Both the position numbers and the translations under genes were made by a program. Below, piece after piece: positions 32,710-42,894 of a stretch of DNA of 64,000 bases. Within the stretch, counting starts at the first letter, position 1. The number at the start of each line of letters is the position of its first letter. The notes beneath the pieces were generated by a model, which saw only the letters and a list, made by a program, of their open reading frames with translations, was not told the origin of the DNA and made no database searches. Origin of the DNA: DASUPK01 sp963736305 (GTDB taxonomy: Bacteria; Actinomycetota; Thermoleophilia; Solirubrobacterales; 70-9). Location: positions 310,001 through 374,000 of the forward strand of contig CAVTOD010000007.1 of the NCBI GenBank assembly GCA_963736305.1, written 5' to 3'.

Positions 32710-34698
32710 ATGGCGACCAAGGTGAGCACCGCGGATCTGCAGAAGCAGCTCGACTCGATGCTTGACATCGAGAAGTTCCCGCCGCCGGACGAGTTCCGCA
32801 AGCAGGCGCTGGTCACCGACGAGTCGATGTACGAGGAGGCGGCAGCAGACCTCGAGGGCTTCTGGTCCAGGCAGGCCGAAGAGCTCATCGACTGGGTCAA
32901 GAAGCCGACGCAGACCCTCGACGAGTCGAATGCGCCGTTCTACAAGTGGTTCGCCGACGGCACGCTCAACGTCTCCTACAACTGCCTCGACCGCCACGTC
33001 GAGGCAGGCAACGGCGACCGCGTCGCATACCACTGGCGCGGCGAGGAGGGCGAGGAACGCGACATCACCTACGCCGAACTCCTGGCCGACGTCCAGCGCT
33101 TCGCCAACGCCCTGAAGGCCCGAGGCATCGGCAAGGGAGACATCGTCGGCATCTATCTGCCGATGATCCCCGAAGTCCTGGTATCGATGCTCGCCTGCGC
33201 CCGCATCGGTGCCCCGCACAACGTCGTGTTCGGCGGCTTCTCCGCCGAGGCTGTACGCGAGCGCATGGAGTTCTCCGACGCGAAGGCCCTGATCACGGTG
33301 GACGGCGCCCGCCGCAAGGGCAAGACCGCCCCGATCAAGGCCGCCGTCGACGAGGAGGGCATCGGCGACCTCGACTCGATCGAGACGATCTTCGTCGTTC
33401 GCGCGACCGGCGCCGAGTGCGAGATGAAGGACGGCCGCGACGTCTGGTTCGACGAGGAGATGGAGAAGGCCGACGCCGATTGTCCTCCCGAGGAGCTCGA
33501 CGCCGAGCATCCGCTCTTCGTCCTCTACACCTCAGGCTCGACGGCGAAGCCCAAGGGCGTCCTCCACACCACCGCGGGCTACCTCCTGGGAGTCACCTTC
33601 ACGCACCGCTACGTCTTCGATCTGAAGCCGGAGTCGGACGTCTTCTGGTGCGGAGCCGACGTCGGCTGGGTCACCGGACACTCGTACATCCTCTACGGGC
33701 CCCTCTCCAACGGTGCCACCGGCGTCATGTACGAGGGCCCCCCGGACTACCCGGACAAGGACGTCTGGTGGGACATCATCGAGCGCTACAAGGTCTCGAT
33801 CTTCTACACAGCGCCGACCGCGATCCGGGCCTGCATGAAGTGGGGTGTCGAGTACCCCCAGAAGCACGACCTCTCGTCATTGCGCCTGCTCGGCACCGTC
33901 GGCGAGCCCATTAACCCGAAGGCATGGCTCTGGTACTACGAGGTGATCGGTGGTGAGCGCTGCCCCGTCGTCGACACCTGGTGGCAGACCGAGACGGGCA
34001 ACATCCTGATCAGCCCTCTTCCGGGCATCACCGATGCCAAGCCTGGATCGGCCACCAGGCCGCTGCCGGGCATCGACGCCGCCGTGGTCGACGACGAGGG
34101 CAACGAGCTCGACGGCGAGCAGGGTCTGCTCGTCCTGAGGCGCCCATGGCCGGGAATGCTCCGCAGCCTCTACAAGGAGGAGGACCGGTTCAAGGACACC
34201 TACTACGGCAAGTTCGACGAGACGACCTACTTCGTGGGCGACGCCGCCCGCAAGGACGAGGACGGCTACTTCTGGATCCTCGGCCGCGTGGACGACGTGG
34301 TCAATGTCTCAGGCCACCGCCTCTCGACCGCGGAGGTCGAATCCGCGATCGTCTCCTACCCGAAGGTCGCCGAGGCCGCGGTGATCGGGATCCAGGATGA
34401 GGACACCGGCCAGGCGATCTGCGCCTTCGTGACGCTCGAGGGCGACCTTGACGGCTCCGAGGAGATCGAGAAGGAGATCAACGACCACGTCGCGCACCGG
34501 ATCTCGAAGATCGCGCGCCCCAAGCGCATCATCTGGTCGGGCGACCTGCCGAAGACCCGCTCCGGCAAGATCATGCGCCGCCTGCTCCGCGACATCGGCG
34601 AGGGACGCGAGCTCGGAGACGTGACGACGCTCCGCGATCCCGCCGTGATGGAGCAGCTCGAGGGCAAGATCAACGAGATCCAGGCGCAGGAGAGCTGA
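32710..34698 (+). CDS. acs: Acetyl-CoA synthetase
   Basis: Activates acetate to acetyl-CoA via acetyl-AMP. 662 residues. AMP-binding signature LYTSGSTAKPKGVLHTTAGY; DVGWVTGHSYILYGPLSNGA; DTWWQTETGN; and the C-terminal hinge and acetylation site PKTRSGKIMRRLLRD, whose Lys is the usual target of protein acetylation. N-terminal ACAS domain NAPFYKWFADGTLNVSYNCL. Strong GGAGGA before ATG 32710. It is adjacent to a SatP-type transporter, so uptake and activation of acetate are neighbours. Confidence 0.97.
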   Translation: MATKVSTADLQKQLDSMLDIEKFPPPDEFRKQALVTDESMYEEAAADLEGFWSRQAEELIDWVKKPTQTLDESNAPFYKWFADGTLNVSYNCLDRHVEAGNGDRVAYHWRGEEGEERDITYAELLADVQRFANALKARGIGKGDIVGIYLPMIPEVLVSMLACARIGAPHNVVFGGFSAEAVRERMEFSDAKALITVDGARRKGKTAPIKAAVDEEGIGDLDSIETIFVVRATGAECEMKDGRDVWFDEEMEKADADCPPEELDAEHPLFVLYTSGSTAKPKGVLHTTAGYLLGVTFTHRYVFDLKPESDVFWCGADVGWVTGHSYILYGPLSNGATGVMYEGPPDYPDKDVWWDIIERYKVSIFYTAPTAIRACMKWGVEYPQKHDLSSLRLLGTVGEPINPKAWLWYYEVIGGERCPVVDTWWQTETGNILISPLPGITDAKPGSATRPLPGIDAAVVDDEGNELDGEQGLLVLRRPWPGMLRSLYKEEDRFKDTYYGKFDETTYFVGDAARKDEDGYFWILGRVDDVVNVSGHRLSTAEVESAIVSYPKVAEAAVIGIQDEDTGQAICAFVTLEGDLDGSEEIEKEINDHVAHRISKIARPKRIIWSGDLPKTRSGKIMRRLLRDIGEGRELGDVTTLRDPAVMEQLEGKINEIQAQES

Positions 34699-34729
34699 GC
34701 CGGCTGATTTGGCATTTCCCGCGAGGAAC

Positions 34730-34758
34730 TTGTAACCGTCCGCCCTCGGGACTAGCTT
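34730..34758 (+). promoter_or_regulatory. Promoter of the propeller-sulfatase unit
   Basis: TTGTAA (34730-34735), 17-nt spacer, TAGCTT (34753-34758), then 6 nt to ATC at 34765. This is the best-formed promoter in the window and is spaced for a leaderless transcript beginning at the ATC codon that opens the signal peptide. Confidence 0.7.
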
Positions 34759-34764
34759 CGAAGA

Positions 34765-36126
34765 ATCCGTAAGGCGTCCGTCCTCGCAGTTCTCGCTGCA
34801 CTCGTTCTCGTGCCCGCAGCCGCGGATGCGAAGTCACCATCCGCGAGCGGAGCCCTCCAGCAGCTCAAAGGTGCCGCCGGCTGCGTCGGCGCTCCCTCGG
34901 CGCGCCTGGCCGGCTGCGCCACCGCGCGGGGCCTGAAGGGCCCCGGCCCGTTCATGGGCTCACGGGCGATCGCGGTGAGCCCAGACGGAAACAACGTCTA
35001 CATCGCCTCGTCCACCAGCAACGCGATCGCGATCTTCGACCGGGACAAGAGCACCGGTGTCCTCGCTCAGCCCCGCGGAGACGGCGGTTGCATCGCGAGC
35101 GGGGGAGGGGGCGGTTGCGCTCGCGCCGTCGGACTCGACGGGGCGAACTCCGTCGCCGTCAGCGCCGACGGCCGCAATGTGTACGCCGCCGCCCGCGACA
35201 GCAGCGCCGTGACCGCCTTCGAGCGAAACCGCAAGACCGGCGCCCTTCGCCAACTGCCCGGTGGCTGCCTCTCGGGGCTTCCGCTGCCCGGATGCACGAC
35301 CGGCGAGGCCCTGGTCGCCCCGGACGTCGTCGTCGTCAGTCACGACGGCCGCAATGTCTACGCGGGGGCGTTCTTCGGCAACGCCGTGGCCACCTTCACG
35401 CGCGACGCCTCGGGGGCCCTGACACAGCCCGCGGGCGCCGCCGGCTGCATCGCCGAGTCGAATCCGGCCTGCGCGCCGGGGATCGCCCTGGGCGCCGTAG
35501 AGGGCCTCGCGATCCGCGGGGATGGCTCGGAGGTGTACACGGGCAGTGCTCTCTCCAACGCCGTCGCGATTCTCACCAGGGACCCCTCGACCGGGACGCT
35601 CGCCCAGGCGACCGACGGCAGCGGCTGCATAGTCGACGCTCCGCTCACGGGCTGCATCACCGGCGTGCAACTCGCCGGTGCCAACGCCGTCGCGCTCAGC
35701 CCGGGTGACAAGCAGGCGTATGTGACGTCTTTGTTCAGCAACAGCGTCACCTCGTTCAACCACGGAACGCTCACCCAGAAGCAGGGCACAACCGGTTGCC
35801 TCGTCTTCCTTCGCGCCGTCGGCTGCTCATTCGGCCGTGCGATGAGCGCGCCCGAGGGGCTCGTGGTCGCTCCGGACGGCACGAACGTCTACGTGGCCGC
35901 CTTCTCCACCGGCGCCATCGACGTCCTCACCCGCAATCGCTTCACGGGCCGCGTTCTTCAGAAGCCCGGCCGCCCCGGGTGCCTCGCGGCCCGCAGGCGC
36001 CCGGGATGCGCACCGGCTCGAGCGCTGCGCGGGATCAGCTCGATCGCGATCAGCCCGGACGGCCGCTTCGTCTACTCGACTTCATTCGCCAGCAACGCAG
36101 TCGACGTCTTCAGGAGGAGAGGATGA
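34765..36126 (+). CDS. Secreted seven-bladed beta-propeller with paired cysteines
   Basis: About 453 residues. The first codons read IRKASVLAVLAALVLVPAAADA, a classical signal peptide, but the first codon is ATC and no ATG, GTG or TTG precedes it after the stop at 34753; GTG 34810 would remove the signal. The mature part has seven repeats of about 60 residues, each with a Cys pair (for example AAGCVGAPSARLAGC) followed by a strand motif such as AIAVSPDGNNVYIAS and a turn like FDRDKSTG. It resembles lactonase/YncE-type propellers. Each blade probably carries one disulfide. The stop overlaps the sulfatase start (ATGA), so the two are translated together. Confidence 0.8.
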   Translation: MRKASVLAVLAALVLVPAAADAKSPSASGALQQLKGAAGCVGAPSARLAGCATARGLKGPGPFMGSRAIAVSPDGNNVYIASSTSNAIAIFDRDKSTGVLAQPRGDGGCIASGGGGGCARAVGLDGANSVAVSADGRNVYAAARDSSAVTAFERNRKTGALRQLPGGCLSGLPLPGCTTGEALVAPDVVVVSHDGRNVYAGAFFGNAVATFTRDASGALTQPAGAAGCIAESNPACAPGIALGAVEGLAIRGDGSEVYTGSALSNAVAILTRDPSTGTLAQATDGSGCIVDAPLTGCITGVQLAGANAVALSPGDKQAYVTSLFSNSVTSFNHGTLTQKQGTTGCLVFLRAVGCSFGRAMSAPEGLVVAPDGTNVYVAAFSTGAIDVLTRNRFTGRVLQKPGRPGCLAARRRPGCAPARALRGISSIAISPDGRFVYSTSFASNAVDVFRRRG

Positions 36127-37733
36127 GCGAATCGCACGGACGCGGTGACGGCCTGACCCGCAAGGAGCTGCTCCAGACAGGCGCGGGAGCGGCGGCGGGG
36201 GCGCTCCTCGCACAGAGCGGTCTCGGCCGAGCGCTCGCCGCCACCGAGGCGAAGGGCAATCCCATGGCCGGGATGAACGTGATCCTGGTCCTCACCGACC
36301 AGGAGCGGGCGATCCAGCACTTCCCGCCCCGGTGGATGCAGCGGAACCTCCCCGGGATGATGCGGCTGCGGGCCAACGGTCTCAGCTTCGACAATGCCTT
36401 CACCAACGCCTGCATGTGCTCGCCGGCGCGCTCCACCCTGATGAGCGGCTACTTCCCGGCCCAGCACGGGGTCAAGTACACGCTGGAAGAGGACATGCCC
36501 GCCTCCCAGGGCTACCCGCAGGTCGAGCTCCCCCTCCCCAGGACCCTGCCCAACCTCGCCACCGTGATGGCCGCGGCCGGATACGACGTCGTCTACAAGG
36601 GCAAGTGGCACTGCTCGAAGCCTCCTCCCGGCAAGGACGCCAGCCCTGCCGATCTCGAGGCCTACGGCTTCAGCCGCTGGAACCCGCCGGACGCCGGCGC
36701 GGACCAGAGCATTCCCGAGGCCGGCGGCGGGTTCACGAACAACGACGGCCGCTACATGGACTCGGTCGGGAACCCGGTCGACGGGTCCGAGGGGATCCTC
36801 CAGTACCTCTCGACGGCCGCTGTCAAGCAGCAGCCGTTCTTCATGGTGCTCTCGCTGGTCAACCCCCACGACGTCCTCTTCTATCCGGGGACCACCTTCG
36901 AGCAGTCCGGCTACGACAGCTCGTGGATCAAGGGCGACATCCAGATCCCGGCGACCAACGGCGAGGACCTCTCGACCAAGCCGACCGTGCAGGAGCAGTT
37001 CCTGAGGATCTTCAACCTGACCGGCAAGCCGAAGAACGACAAGCAGAAGCGCGCTTACCTGAACTTCTACGGCAACCTGATGCGCAGCTCGGACTACTAC
37101 CTCACCCAGGTCCTGAACACGCTCCAGCGGAGCGGCCTCTACGACAACACGCTGATCGTCCGGACCGCGGACCACGGCGAGATGGGTCTCGCCCACGGCG
37201 GCCTCCGCCAGAAGAACTTCAACTTCTACGAGGAGGCGCTCCGAGTCCCCCTCGTCTACTCGAACCCGAAGCTCTTCCCGCGCCCGGTCACAAACGACTC
37301 GCTGGTCTCCCACGTGGACTTCCTGCCGACGCTGGCCAGCCTCGCGGGAGCACCGCCGAGCTCGCGCGCCCACTGGCAGGGCGTCGACTACTCCTCGGTG
37401 GTCCTCAATCCGGAGACGGCGAAGTCACCGCAGGACTACATCGTCTTCACCTACGACGACTACCAGTCGGGTCAGAAGAGCAGGCCCTACCCGAGGCCGC
37501 CCAACCACATCATCAGCATCCGGGAGCGGCGCTGGAAGCTCGCCAAGTACCACGACACCAAGCACCAGAAGCCGCCGCAGTGGGAGATGTACGACCTGAA
37601 GAACGACCCTCTCGAGATCACGAACCTCGCCTATCCGGGGTTCGAGCGGAACGCCGTGCAGCAGGCGCAGTTCGAGCGGCTGAAGCGAAAGCTCGAGCAG
37701 GTCAGGAAGTCACGCCTGCACCGGCTGGCGTAG
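36123..37733 (+). CDS. Exported type I sulfatase
   Basis: 536 residues of the alkaline-phosphatase/sulfatase superfamily. The formylglycine site is CSPARSTLMSG (Cys about residue 99, CxPxR type), the metal site is NVILVLTDQE, and TADHGEMGLAHGG carries the late metal ligands. The N-terminus GLTRKELLQTGAGAAAGALL looks Tat-like although the twin Arg is reduced to TRK. Activity would need a formylglycine-generating enzyme elsewhere. It is coupled to the upstream propeller by an ATGA overlap. The substrate (sulfate ester, possibly a polysaccharide or choline sulfate) cannot be told. Confidence 0.88.
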   Translation: MSESHGRGDGLTRKELLQTGAGAAAGALLAQSGLGRALAATEAKGNPMAGMNVILVLTDQERAIQHFPPRWMQRNLPGMMRLRANGLSFDNAFTNACMCSPARSTLMSGYFPAQHGVKYTLEEDMPASQGYPQVELPLPRTLPNLATVMAAAGYDVVYKGKWHCSKPPPGKDASPADLEAYGFSRWNPPDAGADQSIPEAGGGFTNNDGRYMDSVGNPVDGSEGILQYLSTAAVKQQPFFMVLSLVNPHDVLFYPGTTFEQSGYDSSWIKGDIQIPATNGEDLSTKPTVQEQFLRIFNLTGKPKNDKQKRAYLNFYGNLMRSSDYYLTQVLNTLQRSGLYDNTLIVRTADHGEMGLAHGGLRQKNFNFYEEALRVPLVYSNPKLFPRPVTNDSLVSHVDFLPTLASLAGAPPSSRAHWQGVDYSSVVLNPETAKSPQDYIVFTYDDYQSGQKSRPYPRPPNHIISIRERRWKLAKYHDTKHQKPPQWEMYDLKNDPLEITNLAYPGFERNAVQQAQFERLKRKLEQVRKSRLHRLA

Positions 37734-38373
37734 GGAACCGGGCTCGGGCGAGCTGCCTGGCTCGCCGCAATGCCGGGCGCGCGGATTCCGACAGCTGCAG
37801 CCGGAGCCGCCACGTGGCGCCCGAGAAGTTCCGGTTGGCGACCGTCGCGAACCCCTCCTCGTCCTCCCGAAGCGCGAGCAGCAGGTGTGCGACGCGATCG
37901 CCGGCCGGCAGGTCACCGGCCTCACCGACGCGCACGCAGAAGCAGTGCACCCGATGGCCGCCCCGGCGCACCAGGATCGCGCCCTCCTGTCCCACCAGCC
38001 AGCATCCAAGGCGCCCTTTCTGAAGTGCCAGGCCGGATTCGGCGATCAGTTCGCGAGACTCGTGCCCGACGAGGTCGCCGAGCAGGCCAAGAGCCGTTCG
38101 GTCCTCCGGGCTCTCGGCTCCGCCGATCGGCTTCACGCCCTTGGCACCCCGGCGCGCCTGCAGGTGCAGCACGGCGATCCCGTGTCCCAGGAAGATCGCC
38201 GAGACCGGGAAGGCGAGCGGCTGGATCCAGATCAGCAGGGCGGCGGGCAGCCCGAAGGTGACGACGATTCCGACGCTCCACAGCGTCCAGATCCGGCCCT
38301 CCCGGACCAGGCTCCTCTGACTCGCGCGCCGCCGCCATGGCATCGCCGCGGCTTCGGCCAGCACCGCCTCCAT
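37702..38373 (-). CDS. Membrane protein with nuclease-related-like C-terminal domain, function unknown
   Basis: 223 residues. Basic start, then two hydrophobic spans (about residues 30-65: WTLWSVGIVVTFGLPAALLI and FPVSAIFLGHGIAVLHL). A cytosolic domain of about 140 residues follows with ALGLLGDLVGHESRELIAESG and LGCWLVGQEGAILVRR, a layout seen in actinobacterial uncharacterised membrane proteins. No catalytic motif is evident. Its 3' end overlaps the sulfatase 3' end by 32 bases on the opposite strand. The next minus-strand gene ends 2 bases upstream of its start, so the two probably form an operon (38600 to 37702). Confidence 0.6.
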   Translation of the reverse strand: MEAVLAEAAAMPWRRRASQRSLVREGRIWTLWSVGIVVTFGLPAALLIWIQPLAFPVSAIFLGHGIAVLHLQARRGAKGVKPIGGAESPEDRTALGLLGDLVGHESRELIAESGLALQKGRLGCWLVGQEGAILVRRGGHRVHCFCVRVGEAGDLPAGDRVAHLLLALREDEEGFATVANRNFSGATWRLRLQLSESARPALRRARQLARARFPTPAGAGVTS

Positions 38374-38375
38374 TC

Positions 38376-38600
38376 CTAGCCCCCGGCGATCGGCCTGCGC
38401 ATCACGACCAGCTCGGCGTCGAGCGGCAGCTCGCGCACGACCTCGGCCGATCCATCAGCCAGCGTGGCGCTCGCAAGCATCCCCTCGTCGAGCTCGCGGC
38501 GAAATGCCTCGACAGCAGCCTCCTGGGCCTCCGTGTCCCCGGCGGTCCAGCTCGCCAGCTCGGTGTGGCCGGTCCTGTCAAGCCTGATCAACCTCGACAT
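38376..38600 (-). CDS. Small acidic conserved protein, 74 residues
   Basis: Begins SRLIRLDRTGHTELASW and ends LPLDAELVVMRRPIAGG. The ATG at 38600 has an excellent ribosome site, AAGGAGGT, 5 nt upstream, which decides the start against a longer frame. Mixed alpha/beta composition, no membrane span, no cysteine. No characterised family is recognised. It is first in a two-gene minus-strand unit with the membrane protein at 37702-38373. Its upstream region contains repeat family 2, copy 3. Confidence 0.65.
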   Translation of the reverse strand: MSRLIRLDRTGHTELASWTAGDTEAQEAAVEAFRRELDEGMLASATLADGSAEVVRELPLDAELVVMRRPIAGG

Positions 38601-38637
38601 GAATACCTCCTTGCTCGTTCGTCCCGCTTCGTCGTAC

Positions 38638-38663
38638 GCGGGCGCCACAAACACCGCCTCCGA
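38638..38663 (+). repeat. Palindromic repeat family 2, copy 3 (upstream of leuS)
   Basis: GGGCGCCACAAACACCGCC followed by TCCGAA, a diverged version of the rplU and obgE copies (16670, 19071), retaining the GGCG/CGCC arms and the CCACAAA loop. It lies between the divergent minus-strand gene (38600) and leuS (38717). Confidence 0.5.
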
Positions 38664-38704
38664 ATATACGCCCGGGATGCGCCCGCCGATCGAGGGGCGA
38701 TTCG

Positions 38705-38710
38705 TACACT
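38705..38710 (+). promoter_or_regulatory. -10 box TACACT of leuS, leaderless
   Basis: TACACT, 6 nt (GGCCGC), GTG at 38717, without a ribosome site. Confidence 0.5.
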
Positions 38711-38716
38711 GGCCGC

Positions 38717-41281
<2,565 letters not shown>

Positions 41282-41286
41282 TCTGC

Positions 41287-41292
41287 TAGAAA
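41287..41292 (+). promoter_or_regulatory. -10 box TAGAAA of the cupin gene, leaderless
   Basis: TAGAAA, 6 nt (GGCCGC), GTG at 41299, only a few bases after the leuS stop. The 6-nt spacer is the same as the leuS one. Confidence 0.4.
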
Positions 41293-41298
41293 GGCCGC

Positions 41299-41694
41299 GT
41301 GCTGGTCAGGCGGCTCGCGGATGCTCCCACCGAGGAGTGGCACAGGCTTCGTAATCGGATCCTCATGGACGCGGGGGAACTGGGCTCCCGCAACATGTCG
41401 GTGACCTGGCTCGAGGTGCCCGAGGGCATCGATCAGGAGCTCCACTCGCACGAGGAGGCCGAGCAGGTCTACATAATCGCGAGCGGCCGCGGCACGATGA
41501 CGGTCGCGGGTGACACCCAGGAGGTGGCCGAGGGCGACCTCGTGCTCGTGCCGCCGGCGACCGACCACTCGATCGCGAACGGCAACTCCTCGGATCTCTG
41601 CTGCGTCTCGGTGCAGTCGCCCCCTGTGACCTCCTCGGAGGTCTTCGGCCGCTCCGGCGTCGGCGTCGCCAGCGAGTACGACGACGAGGAATAG
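41299..41694 (+). CDS. Single-domain cupin protein
   Basis: 131 residues, one cupin barrel. Metal ligands are visible in LHSHEEAEQVYIIASGRG (motif 1, two His and a Glu) and PPATDHSIANGNSSDL (motif 2 His). Small cupins of this kind act as isomerases, dioxygenases or sensors; the reaction cannot be told. Follows leuS by 17 bases and precedes acylphosphatase by 4 bases, probably cotranscribed with the latter. Confidence 0.82.
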   Translation: MLVRRLADAPTEEWHRLRNRILMDAGELGSRNMSVTWLEVPEGIDQELHSHEEAEQVYIIASGRGTMTVAGDTQEVAEGDLVLVPPATDHSIANGNSSDLCCVSVQSPPVTSSEVFGRSGVGVASEYDDEE

Positions 41695-41698
41695 CGCC

Positions 41699-41965
41699 CT
41701 GACCCGCAGGCGGGTCATCGTCAGCGGGCAGGTGCAGGGGGTCTTCTTCCGCGACACCGCCAGGCGGCGTGCCGAATCGGCCGGCGTCGCGGGCTGGGTC
41801 CGCAATACGCCGGAGGGGTCGGTGGAGGCGGTCTTCGAGGGCGAGCCGGAAGCGGTCGAGGAGCTGGTCGACTTCTGCCGCCGCGGCCCGAGCCGGGCAG
41901 AGGTGACCTCGGTCGAGGTCGAGGAGGAGGAGCCCGAGGGGCTGGCCGGGTTCGAGGTTCGCTGA
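41699..41965 (+). CDS. acyP: Acylphosphatase
   Basis: Hydrolyses acyl phosphates such as acetyl phosphate or 1,3-bisphosphoglycerate. Small alpha/beta sandwich with RRRVIVSGQVQGVFFRDTARR carrying the catalytic Arg, then GVAGWVRNTPEGSVEAVFEG with the catalytic Asn. The only standard in-frame start (GTG 41732) would delete the first strand. CTG 41699 restores the full 88-residue fold and has GAGGA 9 nt upstream. The CTG start is inferred. Confidence 0.88.
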   Translation: MTRRRVIVSGQVQGVFFRDTARRRAESAGVAGWVRNTPEGSVEAVFEGEPEAVEELVDFCRRGPSRAEVTSVEVEEEEPEGLAGFEVR

Positions 41966-42039
41966 GCCGCCACCGAGCCGTCGCCGATCCGTAACGAAGC
42001 GACGGCCTCTCGTGCGCGGCCCAGGGCAAGGCTTCGCGC

Positions 42040-42612
42040 GTGCCCGAGTTCAGCCGCACCCAGCTCCTCGTCTACGCGGCGATCGCGATCGCCGTCCTCG
42101 TGATCGGCGCGCGCTGGATCCGCTCGAGCGGAGGCGGTTCCACCGCAGGCGCCGCGGTGAGCTTCACGGCCGACTCCTCCCATGAAGGAGAGGGCACACG
42201 CGACGTGGTCGTGCACGTCGCCGGAGACGTGCGGCGCCCCGGCGTCTACCGGCTGCCCGCCGGGTCGCGGGTGACCGATGCGGTCCGGCGGGCGGGCGGC
42301 TTCGCGGGCGGCGCGAATCAGGACGCCATCAACCTGGCCGCCCGGCTCAGCGACGGACAGCAGGTGGTGGTGCCGGGCCCCGGCACGGTCGCCGCGAGCT
42401 CAGCTTCGGGCGGCCAGACCGGGCCGGTCAGCCTCGGCAGCGCCACGGTCGAGCAGCTCGACGGGATCGAGGGCATCGGCCCAGTCACGGCGCAGAAGAT
42501 CGTCGAGTTCCGCGACCAGCACGGGGGGCTCTCCTCGATCAATCAGCTCGACGAGGTGGACGGGATCGGGCCGTCCACCATGGAGACGCTCAGGGCCGCA
42601 CTGCAGCCCTGA
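42040..42612 (+). CDS. comEA: ComEA-like DNA-binding protein
   Basis: Periplasmic DNA receptor for natural transformation. 190 residues: N-terminal span (LLVYAAIAIAVLVIGARWI), SLBB domain (VVVHVAGDVRRPGVYRLPAG, GGANQDAINLAARLSDGQQV), then a helix-hairpin-helix pair (QLDGIEGIGPVTAQKIVEFR, INQLDEVDGIGPSTMETLR). The GTG 42040 start places two polar residues before the anchor. comEC follows after a small opposite-strand gene, the usual competence pairing. Confidence 0.93.
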   Translation: MPEFSRTQLLVYAAIAIAVLVIGARWIRSSGGGSTAGAAVSFTADSSHEGEGTRDVVVHVAGDVRRPGVYRLPAGSRVTDAVRRAGGFAGGANQDAINLAARLSDGQQVVVPGPGTVAASSASGGQTGPVSLGSATVEQLDGIEGIGPVTAQKIVEFRDQHGGLSSINQLDEVDGIGPSTMETLRAALQP

Positions 42613-42630
42613 GCGCCCGGCGGTCGCCTG

Positions 42631-42837
42631 TCAGTGGCCGAGCAACCTGTCCCAGTCCTGCCGCCGGCTGCCGATGTTCTCCTGCTCGGCTTCCTGGTTG
42701 CCCCGCGGGATGCTGCCCGCATGGCCCTCGGCCGCCTGCATGTCCGCGCGCCGGCGGTCGAGCCGGCCCTGCGTGGCCATTTCGTCCTGGGCGCGTTGTG
42801 TCGCACCGCGCTTCGTTTGTTCGCGGTTCGTCGTCAT
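42631..42837 (-). CDS. Small charged protein, 68 residues
   Basis: A Gln/Arg/Glu-rich, probably helical or disordered cytosolic protein (TTNREQTKRGATQRAQDEMA). ATG 42837 is preceded by GGAGG at good spacing, which supports a real gene. It lies between comEA and comEC on the other strand. No family is recognised. Confidence 0.5.
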   Translation of the reverse strand: MTTNREQTKRGATQRAQDEMATQGRLDRRRADMQAAEGHAGSIPRGNQEAEQENIGSRRQDWDRLLGH

Positions 42838-42894
42838 CGCTCCTCCAATGGGGTCGAAGCTCGCGTTCAGTGCCGCCTACCACGTGATCACTGA

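Noticed and set aside
42515..42540. Possible fourth copy of the GAGGGGGCTCC repeat (CACGGGGGGCTCTCC inside comEA)
   Set aside because: The arms do not match and no inverted partner follows; the bases encode the conserved helix-hairpin-helix.
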